Made by a program: the position numbers and the translations under genes. From Vibrio bivalvicida (GTDB lineage Bacteria > Pseudomonadota > Gammaproteobacteria > Enterobacterales > Vibrionaceae), in NCBI RefSeq assembly GCF_001399455.2, contig NZ_LLEI02000032.1:62001-126000 (forward strand): a stretch of DNA of 64,000 bases, in the 5' to 3' direction. The number at the start of each line of letters is the position of its first letter. The stretch's first letter is position 1. The notes beneath the pieces are model-generated. The model did no database searches, was not told the origin of the DNA, and was given only the letters and a program-made list of their open reading frames with translations. Of the stretch, positions 35,435-45,082 are shown piece after piece.

Positions 35435-38400
35435 TTATTGATTTGGAACTTGTTGATTTGAAGCTGGTTGTTTGGAAGAAGATGGCTTTGAAAGCTCTCT
35501 TTGCTTCCAGAGCTTAAAGATGGCGGGCAGCACCAGAAGAGTCAGCAGTAGCGCTGACGCCATGCCGCCAATCATTGGCGCTGCGATACGCTGCATGACT
35601 TCAGAGCCAGTTCCATCGCCGTACATAATTGGCACCAAACCTATGATGACTGTCAGTACTGTCATCATCACCGGACGAACCCTAAGTCCAGCGCCTTCAC
35701 GAATGGCGTCCATCAAATCGCTTTTGTGTAACAACTGCTGGTTTTGCGCGGCATCGAGTTTACGTTGGTGCCAAGCTTGATTGAGGTAAACCAGCATGAT
35801 GACGCCTATCTCTACCGCAACCCCAGCAAGAGCAATAAAGCCCACACCGACCGCGATAGAAAAGTTGTAACCTAGGTAGTGCATCAGCCAGAGTCCACCG
35901 ACCATCGCCAATGGCAGAGTACACATGATGACCAACACTTCTCCTACTCGGCGGAAGCTGAAGTAGAGCAGCAACATAATGATGGCAATGGTGATTGGCA
36001 CCACTACGCTCAAGCGCTGCTTCGCACGTTCCATATATTCATATTGACCAGACCAAGTGAGCGAATACCCCGCAGGTAGCTGGAGCTGTTCACTAACAAC
36101 AGCCTGCGCTTCGTTGACGTAAGAGCCTAAATCGCGCCCATCAATGTCAACAAACACCCAGCCGTTTGGACGGGCATTCTCGGTTTTGATCATCGGAGGG
36201 CCATCTTCATAACGAATGTCAGCCACATCTGCCAACGCAATACGCGCGCCATTAGGTGTCACTAGTGGGAGGTTTTGCAGTTTCACCACCGAATCACGGT
36301 AGTCTTGCGGGTAGCGAACATTAATTGGATAACGCTCTAACCCTTCAATTGTCTCGCCGACATTCATTCCGCCAATGGCCGTCGAGATAACTTGCTGGAC
36401 ATCCTGAATATTGAGTCCATAACGAGCAGCAGAACGACGCTTAATATCAATCGTCACGTAACGTCCACCAGCGACACGCTCAGCGTAGACCGACGCCGTT
36501 CCACTGATTTGATTTAGAAGCGGTTCAAGCTCGCCACCGATTTGCTCTATCACCTTAAGGTCAGGCCCGGCGATCTTGATGCCTATCGGTGTCTTAATCC
36601 CCGTAGCCAACATGTCGATACGCGTTTTGATCGGCATGACCCATGCGTTGGTTAAACCAGGGAATTTAACCAGTTGATCAAACTCTTTACGTAATGACTC
36701 CGTTGTTACCCCTTCTCGCCATTGCGCTTTGGGTTTAAGTTGAATCACAGTCTCGATCATGGTCAGCGGCGCCGGGTCAGTGGCAGTTTCTGCCCGACCA
36801 ATCTTGCCCCATACCGTCTCAACCTCAGGTACAGACTTAATTAACTTGTTGGTCTGTTGTAATAGCTCACGCGCTTTACCAATAGAGATCCCCGGATAGG
36901 TGGTCGGCATATACATCAAGTCACCTTCATCTAGAGGCGGAATGAATTCACTGCCGAGTTTGCTCATTGGATAGTAAGCAGAGGCAAGCAGACCTAATGC
37001 CAATACAATCATAGCTTTAGGATAAGTTAAGCTTAAATTGAGTAGCGGACGATAAAGCGCAATGAGCGCCTTGTTTACTGGGTTTTTGCTCTCTGGCAGC
37101 ACTTTGCCACGAATGAAATAGCCCATCAGCACAGGCACAAGCGTAATCGCTAAGCCTGCTGAAGCCGCCATCGCATAGGTTTTGGTGAACGCAAGTGGGG
37201 AGAACATCTTGCCTTCTTGGCCTTCTAGCGCAAACACAGGAACAAAGCTTAAGGTAATGATCAGTAATGAGAAGAACAGCGGCGCACCCACCTCTTGCGC
37301 AGCCTTACCTATCACTTCCCATCGGTTGTTATCATTGAGAGGTGTACGCTCGATGTGCTTATGGACATTTTCGATCATCACGATCGCCCCATCAACCATT
37401 GCGCCGATCGCAATCGCAATACCGCCCAACGACATGATGTTGGCGTTAATGCCCTGCCAATGCATAACAATGAAGGCAGACAGAATCCCCACAGGTAAGC
37501 TCAGCGCAATCACCAGTGACGAGCGGATATGGAACAGGAACAAGGCACAAACAATCGCAACCACGATGAACTCTTCTGCCAGTTTTTTCCATAAGTTCTC
37601 TACCGCCGAATCAATCAATGTCGAGCGATCATAGGTCGCTTTAATCTCAACACCAGGAGGCAGACTGCGCTGCAATTCTGCGAGTTTGGCTTTGACGTAA
37701 GTGATCACTTCACTGGCGTTTTCACCAAATCGCATCACGATCACGCCACCAACCGCTTCACCTTCACCATTAAACTCTGAGATACCTCGGCGCATTTGAG
37801 GGCCTAGATTAATATCTGCGATATCACCGAGTAACAAAGGCGTCCCTTTGTCTGTCACTTTAAGTGGTAAGGATTGAATATCTTCAACACTCGATAGGTA
37901 ACCTGTGGTACGTACCATGTGTTCCGCTTCCGCCACTTCGATGACTGAAGCGCCTGTTTCTTGGTTGCCTTGCTGAATCGCCTTGTTGACTTGTTGCAAC
38001 GTCAGGTTGTAAGCACGGAGTTTAGCCGGATCAATTTGTACTTGATACTGTTTAACCATTCCGCCAACAGTCGCAACCTCAGACACGCCATCAACGGTTT
38101 GCAGCTCATACTTCAAAAACCAATCTTGCAGCGAACGCAGCTCAGCCAGATCGTGTTGACCTGTTTTGTCTTGCAAGACATAGCTGTATACCCAACCCAC
38201 TCCTGTGGCATCAGGCCCGAGCGTAGGTTTCGCCCCGGAAGGAAGATTAGGCGCTACCTGACTGAGATACTCCAGTACACGTGAGCGCGCCCAATACATA
38301 TCGGTATCATCGTTAAAAATGATATAGACGTATGAGTCACCAAAAAATGAATAACCCCGCACGGTTTCTGCACCGGGAACAGCAAGCATAGCCGTTGTCA

Positions 38401-38605
38401 GTGGGTAGGTGACCTGATCCTCCACCACCTGAGGCGCTTGACCGGGATAGCTGGTTTTGATGATCACCTGAACATCGGAAAGATCGGGGATAGCATCCAC
38501 CGGGGTATTTTTCAGGCTATAAAGACCGCCCAAGGTTAAAGTTAAAGTCGCGATCAGCACCAAAAAACGATTACTGATTGACCATCGAATAATCGCGCTA
38601 ATCAT
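35435..38605 (-). CDS. cusA: CusA/CzcA-family heavy-metal RND efflux pump
   Basis: A 1056-residue RND transporter with twelve transmembrane helices in the two-fold repeat (first helix about 13-30; clusters at about 335-530 and 870-1040). Family landmarks include NTPVDAIPDLSDVQV, PGAETVRGYSFFGDSYVY, GAMVDGAIVMIENVHKH in TM4 and GVAVEIGVIMLVYLNQ in TM10. RIDMLATGIKTPIG matches the periplasmic cleft segment carrying a metal-binding Met in E. coli CusA. The copper/silver assignment rests on neighbours (CusF domains, cupredoxin, CueR-type promoter). Start overlaps cusB stop as ATGA. Confidence 0.94.
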   Translation of the reverse strand: MISAIIRWSISNRFLVLIATLTLTLGGLYSLKNTPVDAIPDLSDVQVIIKTSYPGQAPQVVEDQVTYPLTTAMLAVPGAETVRGYSFFGDSYVYIIFNDDTDMYWARSRVLEYLSQVAPNLPSGAKPTLGPDATGVGWVYSYVLQDKTGQHDLAELRSLQDWFLKYELQTVDGVSEVATVGGMVKQYQVQIDPAKLRAYNLTLQQVNKAIQQGNQETGASVIEVAEAEHMVRTTGYLSSVEDIQSLPLKVTDKGTPLLLGDIADINLGPQMRRGISEFNGEGEAVGGVIVMRFGENASEVITYVKAKLAELQRSLPPGVEIKATYDRSTLIDSAVENLWKKLAEEFIVVAIVCALFLFHIRSSLVIALSLPVGILSAFIVMHWQGINANIMSLGGIAIAIGAMVDGAIVMIENVHKHIERTPLNDNNRWEVIGKAAQEVGAPLFFSLLIITLSFVPVFALEGQEGKMFSPLAFTKTYAMAASAGLAITLVPVLMGYFIRGKVLPESKNPVNKALIALYRPLLNLSLTYPKAMIVLALGLLASAYYPMSKLGSEFIPPLDEGDLMYMPTTYPGISIGKARELLQQTNKLIKSVPEVETVWGKIGRAETATDPAPLTMIETVIQLKPKAQWREGVTTESLRKEFDQLVKFPGLTNAWVMPIKTRIDMLATGIKTPIGIKIAGPDLKVIEQIGGELEPLLNQISGTASVYAERVAGGRYVTIDIKRRSAARYGLNIQDVQQVISTAIGGMNVGETIEGLERYPINVRYPQDYRDSVVKLQNLPLVTPNGARIALADVADIRYEDGPPMIKTENARPNGWVFVDIDGRDLGSYVNEAQAVVSEQLQLPAGYSLTWSGQYEYMERAKQRLSVVVPITIAIIMLLLYFSFRRVGEVLVIMCTLPLAMVGGLWLMHYLGYNFSIAVGVGFIALAGVAVEIGVIMLVYLNQAWHQRKLDAAQNQQLLHKSDLMDAIREGAGLRVRPVMMTVLTVIIGLVPIMYGDGTGSEVMQRIAAPMIGGMASALLLTLLVLPAIFKLWKQRELSKPSSSKQPASNQQVPNQ

Positions 38606-40317
38606 ACTGACTCCTCACTCACCGAGATTTGCTTAAGTAAGTAATCCGCCCCTTGCTTTTCAACTAGAAACCGAACTTTCTGACCTTCTTCAAACCCAGA
38701 TAAATCCACTTCATCACCCACCGAGAAGTTCATCTCTCCCGCCTGCCAATCCCATTCCGCGACAGGTAAATGTTGTAAGGTAATCATGCCGAAGTCCGCC
38801 ATCAACATAGTGATATCTCCGCTTACCCACACCTCATTGGCGACAACACTGTCACCGATTCGATAATCAACAATTTGATACTGACCCTCTGGCGTCTTTT
38901 GCATCTCAAATTCTATGGCTTGGCCTGATTTCAGCTCTTGCATGTTGAGTTGCTCAGCTACGGTAAAGTTCATCACCATTCCCGGCCATTGCCATTCAGG
39001 AACGGCTTGGTGATTGATGGTTAGCATTCGATGCCCTACCATCACATCGGTAATTTCACCTTGAGTCCAGACGGTTTCAACTGGTGGCTCAGTGCCATTA
39101 ATTCGCGACAGATCGGCAGATTGGCTTGATTCTGAATCCAGCATAAAGTGTGCTGACGTCACAACACTATCGCCTAGGGTAAGTCCTTCAAGTACCTCGA
39201 CACTCTCGCCAGCTTCTCGACCAACATTGATGCGCGCAGAGCGATACTTTCCTTCGCCCTCTGCAAGCACCACGCGCGTCATTCCTCCCGAACGAATCAC
39301 TGCGGATTTAGGGACGGTTAATACCGACTCTTCGGTAACTGGCTGCAGTGCAATATTGGCAAACATATTTGGTTTGAGTTCACCATTCGGGTTTGGAAAT
39401 TTCAGACGTACCCGCAAAGTACGCGTGCTCGGGTCAAGAATGGGATAGACATAATCCACTTCTCCTTGCCATTGACCATCGGGGATAGCGTCAAGTGTCA
39501 TCGTGGCGATGCTGCCTGCTTGCATCCAATGGGCTTGGCGCTCAAAGACTTCCGCATCAACCCAGACTTCTTCCAGCGGGCCTGCACTGATCACCGCTTG
39601 CGCTGGCGATAAGTACCCCCCTTCACGAATATTCAAGCTCGCGATAACGCCATCCGCTGGCGCTTTAATATCGATAGATTGAGACGCTTTACCACGCTTC
39701 TTGATTGCTTTAATTTGTGCGCGATCAACCCCTAAGGTAACCAAGCGCTCGGTCGCCCCTGTTACCAAACCACTTCGACCGGTTCGATAGGCGTTAAGTA
39801 ACTCTTCTTGCGCTTTAATTAGCTCTGGAGAGTAAAGCGTAAATAACACTTCACCCTTCGCGACTTTTTCTCCTACCGCATTGATATTGAGCTTTTCAAC
39901 CCAGCCGGCAACACGCACATTGGTTTGCCATAAACGACTTTCATCAAACGCAACGTAACCAACGGTTTCAATCCTTGGTGACAAACGCTGCTTCTCAACC
40001 GCCGCGGTTTTCACTCCGAGGTTGTTTTCTACCGATGGGTCTATCGTCACTGTACCCGCTTTGTTAGCGTCTGAGGCCAAATCCTCTGCATAGACAGGGA
40101 TAAGATCCATGCCCATCGGCGATTTACCCGGTTTATCGCGTTGGTAATTTGGATCCATCGGTGCCACCCAATACAAGGGTTCGTTTGAGTCCTTACTTGG
40201 AGCCGCAGCATCCGCCATTTTCATCAATGAGTGACTAGGTAAAAGCTGACTCACACCGAAGCCAATGCCACCACCAATCAATAGTGCGATCGTCGCTACC
40301 TTAAATGTTTTCATCAT
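38602..40317 (-). CDS. cusB: CusB-family RND adaptor with two C-terminal CusF-like copper-binding domains
   Basis: A 571-residue periplasmic adaptor. N-terminal anchor (about 5-25), then a heavy-metal-binding domain (YWVAPMDPNYQRDKPGKSPMGMDL, split here as about 49-72), followed by the adaptor barrel, lipoyl and hairpin domains to about 405. Unusually, two CusF-like OB domains follow. The first (about 418-487) keeps all four copper ligands of CusF: H436, W444, M447 and M449. The second (about 498-567) keeps H516, W524 and M529, but the position of M447 is G527. In E. coli CusF is a separate chaperone handing Cu+/Ag+ to CusB. No separate CusF is encoded in this operon. Confidence 0.93.
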   Translation of the reverse strand: MMKTFKVATIALLIGGGIGFGVSQLLPSHSLMKMADAAAPSKDSNEPLYWVAPMDPNYQRDKPGKSPMGMDLIPVYAEDLASDANKAGTVTIDPSVENNLGVKTAAVEKQRLSPRIETVGYVAFDESRLWQTNVRVAGWVEKLNINAVGEKVAKGEVLFTLYSPELIKAQEELLNAYRTGRSGLVTGATERLVTLGVDRAQIKAIKKRGKASQSIDIKAPADGVIASLNIREGGYLSPAQAVISAGPLEEVWVDAEVFERQAHWMQAGSIATMTLDAIPDGQWQGEVDYVYPILDPSTRTLRVRLKFPNPNGELKPNMFANIALQPVTEESVLTVPKSAVIRSGGMTRVVLAEGEGKYRSARINVGREAGESVEVLEGLTLGDSVVTSAHFMLDSESSQSADLSRINGTEPPVETVWTQGEITDVMVGHRMLTINHQAVPEWQWPGMVMNFTVAEQLNMQELKSGQAIEFEMQKTPEGQYQIVDYRIGDSVVANEVWVSGDITMLMADFGMITLQHLPVAEWDWQAGEMNFSVGDEVDLSGFEEGQKVRFLVEKQGADYLLKQISVSEESV

Positions 40318-40331
40318 TGTTCCTTATTGTT

Positions 40332-41681
40332 CTACTGAGTGATTTCAGGTAGCGAGACCTGAAACTCGAAAGCGCTAAATAGCGTCGCTAAGTTACTCTT
40401 GACGATGTTTAGATCGGTCAATAAGCGTTGCTGTTCTAATTGCAAGGCAAGGTCATCTCTTGTGGCGGCGATCACATCGCTAAACTGCGCTGTATTGTTT
40501 TGATAGCCCCGCTCGACGGCGAGAATTCTTGCTCGCGCTTGAGGTAGTAAGGTGGTTTGGTAGCGTTCAAGTCGTTGATTTAAATTACGCTCATCAACCA
40601 GTAACGCGTTCACTTTGGCATTCATCTGCGCTAACAAGGTGTCTTTCTGAGACTTAGTCGCCCCAACTTGATACTGCGCTGCGGCTAGATTTCTGTCTTG
40701 TCGATTGCCCGTAAACAGCGGAACATCGACAGTCAGATAGGCGCTGACAAGATCAGAGGCAGGTTCGCCCATCATGTTGTTTGCCTGTCGATAGGCATAC
40801 ATCACTTCAACACCAACTTGAGGCGTATAAGCTTGCTCGGCGATATCAACTTGAGTTTGATTTACAGCGATCGAAGCATCAATCATCTGCACCATTGGAT
40901 GTCGTTTAAGTAACTCGAAGTGGTCAGTTTGGTTTGCGTTGCTATCTAGCTTTTTCGCTAGTCTGAGCCAATCTAGCTGATTACTCGCTCGTAAATCACT
41001 GTGTTGATTGAGCCAGCTAATGCCTAGCCACTCAGAAAATTGAGAGATCAATCGAGTTTGCATTTGGCTGTTGGCTTGCAGTTGCTCCTCAAGCTTGCTG
41101 ACTTGAAGCTGGGCATTGAGTAAGTCTTGAGATTCACTCTTACCAATTGAATAGTTGGTTTGAATAAAGCCCTGTAGCTCAACGAGTAACTGTTTGTTTT
41201 CTTGAAGAATCAGCTCAGCTTGTTGCAAATAACCCAGCTCTAACCACATTTGAGTCATTGCATTTGCGACCTCAAGCTCACGCGATTGCAATTGCAGTGT
41301 CACGCCATCCGCTTGTTGGCTTGCTTTCTTACGTTGCAGTTCGAGTGTCGATCCCCGCTCGAACTGCTGCATCAAACCAACCGAGATGTTGGTCATTGGA
41401 TCTTGATCAAACTTAAAGCTTTCGGTAGGTAAGCCGCCAAACCCCACTTTCAGTTTTGGGTCCATTAAGGTTGAGTTAGCAATACCCGTTTCTCTCATTG
41501 CGATTGATTGGGCATAGAGCTGCTTGCGATTAGTATCATTGTTTAGCGCAGTATCAATCATCTGCGCCAGTAATTCGCGCGGTGGCTGCGCTGCTAAATC
41601 GGCCTCAGCCAATACAGCAGTTGGGGCAAACCACAACGCTGCACTTAGCGTAAGTGCCAGACACGTTGGTTTAGTCTTCAC
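40332..41681 (-). CDS. CusC-like outer-membrane channel (TolC family) of the copper operon
   Basis: Outer-membrane efflux protein. The frame extends to an ATG at 41744, but a GTG at 41681 (VKTKPTCLALTLSAALWFAP) begins a proper signal peptide ending AVLAEA and has GGA upstream; I prefer this start (449 aa). Long coiled-coil OEP repeats are visible (MTQMWLELGYLQQAELILQE; LLAQMNAKVNALLVDERNL). It is followed 14 bases later by cusB, so it supplies the exit duct for the Cus pump. Alternative: a general TolC homologue, but its operon argues otherwise. Confidence 0.88.
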   Translation of the reverse strand: MKTKPTCLALTLSAALWFAPTAVLAEADLAAQPPRELLAQMIDTALNNDTNRKQLYAQSIAMRETGIANSTLMDPKLKVGFGGLPTESFKFDQDPMTNISVGLMQQFERGSTLELQRKKASQQADGVTLQLQSRELEVANAMTQMWLELGYLQQAELILQENKQLLVELQGFIQTNYSIGKSESQDLLNAQLQVSKLEEQLQANSQMQTRLISQFSEWLGISWLNQHSDLRASNQLDWLRLAKKLDSNANQTDHFELLKRHPMVQMIDASIAVNQTQVDIAEQAYTPQVGVEVMYAYRQANNMMGEPASDLVSAYLTVDVPLFTGNRQDRNLAAAQYQVGATKSQKDTLLAQMNAKVNALLVDERNLNQRLERYQTTLLPQARARILAVERGYQNNTAQFSDVIAATRDDLALQLEQQRLLTDLNIVKSNLATLFSAFEFQVSLPEITQ

Positions 41682-41768
41682 GTAGTAATCCGTTTCTATG
41701 TGCCTAAAAAGGCATAAAGGCGCCTCTTCACGAACAAATCGCAAAGAGATGAAGTAATAGAAAACGAG

Positions 41769-42146
41769 TTACGCTATTGGGGGGCGGTACAGAGAGGACG
41801 TTTGGTTGATCGGCACGCTTCTATCGTCACGGACAATAAGAGCAAGATGACTAGAAGTCGAGTGGACTGGCTGATAGTGATTAAGCAGGGCAAAGACTGT
41901 CATACACATCACATCGCAGCACATATGCTGACTGGGTTCGGACTCACACTCCTCCGTCATCATCGGGGAATGTTCTTCTAGATTGGATTTCATCGGCATA
42001 TTGCATGCGCTTTGAGAGTGATGCATTGAGCTTGCGTCCATCATTTCAAAACTCATTAAAGGTGCGCTACTAGATACGGTCGAGAACAGCATCGAAAACA
42101 TGCTGATCGCAACAATCCAGATTTTTTGTCTGACTTTAAATGTCAT
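41769..42146 (-). CDS. Small exported Cys/Met/His-rich protein leading the copper operon
   Basis: 125 aa from the ATG at 42146, which has AGG at the right distance; an ATG 21 bases upstream is less well placed. Signal peptide about 1-28 (ends TVSSSA). The mature part begins with a metal-binding-like stretch rich in Met, His and Cys (MHHSQSACNMPM, HSPMMTEECESE, QHMCCDVMCM), followed by a plain tail. I do not recognise a family. Its place as first gene after a CueR-type promoter, followed by CusC/B/A-like genes, suggests a periplasmic copper ligand or sensor. Confidence 0.75.
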   Translation of the reverse strand: MTFKVRQKIWIVAISMFSMLFSTVSSSAPLMSFEMMDASSMHHSQSACNMPMKSNLEEHSPMMTEECESEPSQHMCCDVMCMTVFALLNHYQPVHSTSSHLALIVRDDRSVPINQTSSLYRPPIA

Positions 42147-42175
42147 AACACACCTAATGATGAACAATCTCGTCT

Positions 42176-42206
42176 AGGATAAACCTTACCCTAGGGATAA
42201 GGTCAA
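42176..42206 (-). promoter_or_regulatory. MerR/CueR-type promoter and operator of the copper operon
   Basis: On the minus strand -35 TTGACC (42206-42201) and -10 TATCCT (42181-42176) are separated by exactly 19 bases, the elongated spacer diagnostic of MerR-family activation. The spacer contains a dyad with arms ACCTTA and TAAGGT (42183-42203), like known CueR boxes. Predicted transcription start is near 42169, about 23 bases before the first gene. The regulator gene (cueR) is not in this window. Confidence 0.88.
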
Positions 42207-42225
42207 GCCATCAAACATATTTGTC

Positions 42226-45048
42226 TTAAGACAAATCGGGTTCTCCGCTAAGGCGAAGGATTTCTGCTCTTGCCTGATCCCTTAGCGCTACCGCTGCATT
42301 CCAATCACGACCTTGGGCGAATAAAGGAGGACTAAAGGTCACACTGATGTTCCCACGGCGTGGAAACAGAGAGTCGCCTCTGAGCTTTGAACGAGTACCA
42401 CGTAGTGTCACTGGAATCACGGGTAGTTTTGCTTGAGCGGCTGCGGTAAACGCCCCCATATGGAACTCATGTAAGCCCGCCATACGATAGAAAGTACCCT
42501 CAGGAAATAGAAATAGTGGTTGACTACTTTTCGCCACCCCCGCAAGTTTTTCGGCATCAGCTAACCCTTGTTGTACATCGAAACGTTCTACAAATTCAGT
42601 ATCTAATCGACTCAGGAAAAGACGTGCAAATGGATTGTTTAGCAATTCAGCTTTCGCAACAAAGTGGCAATGAATCGGCATAGATGCCATAAGAGCAACA
42701 CCATCAAGATAACTGGCGTGATTACCCACTAACACGCAGTGAGAGTCTTTGCTTGGCAAGTTCTCTTGCCCTGTGACAGTCAACTTGGTTCTCGTCAACC
42801 ATATCAGGGCACGCGCACCGAACTGAGTCACAGACCAGCACCATTGTTGCCTTGGTGCGAGTACGACTGAACACCAAATTAAAGGCGTTAGGATCAGCAT
42901 TATCAACCACATATAGCCAGCGTAGCCGAGATCTGAAATGGTGCGCCAATGACGTCTAAACTGAGGTTTAATGCCCGCTGCCATTAATCTCAGTGTTTGC
43001 CACCAAACCGCTCGACGAATACTCAATTTATCTTGTTCATACATTTCCTTACATGCCGACCGACGAATTTTGCCACTTGATGTTTTCGGAATGGTATGTG
43101 GAGGAGTGATCAACACATCATCCGTTGGATGACCAAGAAGGTCTACCGCGAGATGATTGATCTGCTCCGTGATTTTTTTCTGCTTTGAAACGTCGCAAAT
43201 TCGTGACTCGGCAAGTACGATTAGGCGCTCTGTACCCGACTCCTTATCATGACCAGCAAATACCGCAACACACCCTTTTCGAACCCCGCCGATAGTGCCC
43301 ACAGCCTCTTCTAGCTCATTTGGGTATATATTGCGACCAGCGCGAATAATGATGTCTTTGTTGCGACCAGTAATAAATAGCTCACCATCAATGGTGAAAG
43401 CTCGATCACCCGTTTTAAGCCATTCGCCATGATAAAGCAGTTTAGTTTTGTCTGGTTCACGATAATACCCCTGGGTAGCAGAGGGCCCTTTAAACTCCAA
43501 TTCGCCCTCTTCCCTTTCAGGCAGCTCTCGCCCTAACTCATCGACTATCCGAATTTGATGACCTGGAAGAGGCAGCCCCAGACCAACAATTTGAATCACA
43601 TCGTTATCCTCTCCCTCCGCGGCAATGGCTTTACCAAAGCAGGTCAATGCCTTTCTTTGAATTCGTTCGACTTGTGGCAGCCTCTGCGCCGTTGGGAAAG
43701 TCAATCCCACTGAAGATTCAGCTAAACCAAACACTGGTGACATGGTTTCTGGTCGAAATCCATACTTGGCAAACCTTTGGGTAAAACGTTCAATGGTGCT
43801 AGGGCTAACTGGCTCTGCGCCATTCCATGCAAGGCGCCAATGACTCAGATCTAGCCCTTCTAATTCACTATCATCGATTTTATTGATGCAAAGTTCGTAA
43901 GCGAAATTAGGAGCAGGAGACAAGGTTCCATGATGATGGTGTATCGCCCACAGCCATCGCTGTGGCTTAGAAAGAAACATCAAAGGTGACATGATGACTA
44001 AGGGGCTTGCATGGTAAAGGCTACCAAACCAAGCGCCAATAAGGCCCATATCATGGTACACAGGTAACCAGCTTACAAATACGTCACTTGAATCAGCTTT
44101 AACGACCTGCCCCATTGCTCGTACGTTGCTCAATAAATTGGAGTGGGTCAGCGCTACACCTTTAGGTAACCCTGTGCTGCCCGAGGTATACTGCAAAAAT
44201 GCAATATCCGAGCCTTTAGCTTCACCAACACACAACTCGCTGGCGTGCTGGTCCAGTTCTGAATAAGTCACAACTGATTCTATTTCAGGTACTTGCAATC
44301 GCAACAACTGCGACAATGATTTCGCTTCTGGTACGGTGATCAACAACCTTGCTTGAGCGTTGTGCAAAATATTCGCATGACGCTTTAAATGATCTTCGAT
44401 TTGCGATGCACGAGCGGGCGGATAGATAGGAACTGGAATCGCGCGGGCGTATAAGATACCAAAAAAACTAAAGAAGTACTCTTCACTCGTTGATAGCATA
44501 ATCGCCACGCACTCCCCTGGCGCGATGTCTTGTGCAACCAGTCCGGCGGCCACTTGCAAAGCTTTATTACGCAAGGTGAGATAACTGATTTCGCTTATCT
44601 GATTGTCCCCTTGATAAATGTATAAACAGGGGCGCTCAGGATGCGCTTCTACTTGCCAGTCTAACATCTGTTGCAAGGTTTGCGCGTGTTCTGGTACTAA
44701 AGCAACTCGTTCAAGTTTAATCTGCTTTGCAAGCTGATGAGAAACCTTGCTACCCTCTTGGTTCAATGCCTGCAGCACCTCTCGCACTAAGTCACGAGGC
44801 GTTTCAATTGTGGCTAAAGTAGAGTCCGGCAGCACAATATCAAACCGCTTTTCACTCCGCTGAATGAGCTCGGCACGCGCCAGACTATCAAAGCCAAGAT
44901 TATGGTCAAAATCACTATCTAGTTCGACGGAAGATACGGAAGACGGGTCATGGTGAAGCTCGCGAACCAACTCAGTAATCAGCGCCAAAACACGCTGCGC
45001 GGTTTGTTCTGAGTCTAGCTTTAAAGTATGGGATAAGTTAGCTGACAT
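42226..45048 (-). CDS. Three-domain ACP - fatty acyl-AMP ligase - PlsC acyltransferase
   Basis: 940 aa from the ATG at 45048, which has AGGA 8 bases upstream. Residue numbers here count from that Met. Residues about 15-100 are an acyl-carrier domain with the phosphopantetheine Ser at 55 (LGFDSLAR). About 120-670 is an AMP-forming adenylation domain: LQYTSGSTGLPKGV (285-298), SWLPVYHDMGLIG typical of fatty acyl-AMP ligases, TGRNKDIIIRAGRNIYPNELE, and the A10 Lys at 660 in KTSSGKIRR. Two membrane-type segments (about 705-740) precede a PlsC acyltransferase with NH-x4-D (NHASYLD, 776-782) and FPEGT. The order suggests that a fatty acid is adenylated, loaded onto the fused carrier and transferred to a lipid. 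It resembles Aas in parts but with reversed domain order and an internal ACP. Product unknown. Confidence 0.9.
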   Translation of the reverse strand: MSANLSHTLKLDSEQTAQRVLALITELVRELHHDPSSVSSVELDSDFDHNLGFDSLARAELIQRSEKRFDIVLPDSTLATIETPRDLVREVLQALNQEGSKVSHQLAKQIKLERVALVPEHAQTLQQMLDWQVEAHPERPCLYIYQGDNQISEISYLTLRNKALQVAAGLVAQDIAPGECVAIMLSTSEEYFFSFFGILYARAIPVPIYPPARASQIEDHLKRHANILHNAQARLLITVPEAKSLSQLLRLQVPEIESVVTYSELDQHASELCVGEAKGSDIAFLQYTSGSTGLPKGVALTHSNLLSNVRAMGQVVKADSSDVFVSWLPVYHDMGLIGAWFGSLYHASPLVIMSPLMFLSKPQRWLWAIHHHHGTLSPAPNFAYELCINKIDDSELEGLDLSHWRLAWNGAEPVSPSTIERFTQRFAKYGFRPETMSPVFGLAESSVGLTFPTAQRLPQVERIQRKALTCFGKAIAAEGEDNDVIQIVGLGLPLPGHQIRIVDELGRELPEREEGELEFKGPSATQGYYREPDKTKLLYHGEWLKTGDRAFTIDGELFITGRNKDIIIRAGRNIYPNELEEAVGTIGGVRKGCVAVFAGHDKESGTERLIVLAESRICDVSKQKKITEQINHLAVDLLGHPTDDVLITPPHTIPKTSSGKIRRSACKEMYEQDKLSIRRAVWWQTLRLMAAGIKPQFRRHWRTISDLGYAGYMWLIMLILTPLIWCSVVLAPRQQWCWSVTQFGARALIWLTRTKLTVTGQENLPSKDSHCVLVGNHASYLDGVALMASMPIHCHFVAKAELLNNPFARLFLSRLDTEFVERFDVQQGLADAEKLAGVAKSSQPLFLFPEGTFYRMAGLHEFHMGAFTAAAQAKLPVIPVTLRGTRSKLRGDSLFPRRGNISVTFSPPLFAQGRDWNAAVALRDQARAEILRLSGEPDLS

Positions 45049-45082
45049 AACGTACATCCTAAGGCTGAATCTAGCTATCAGC

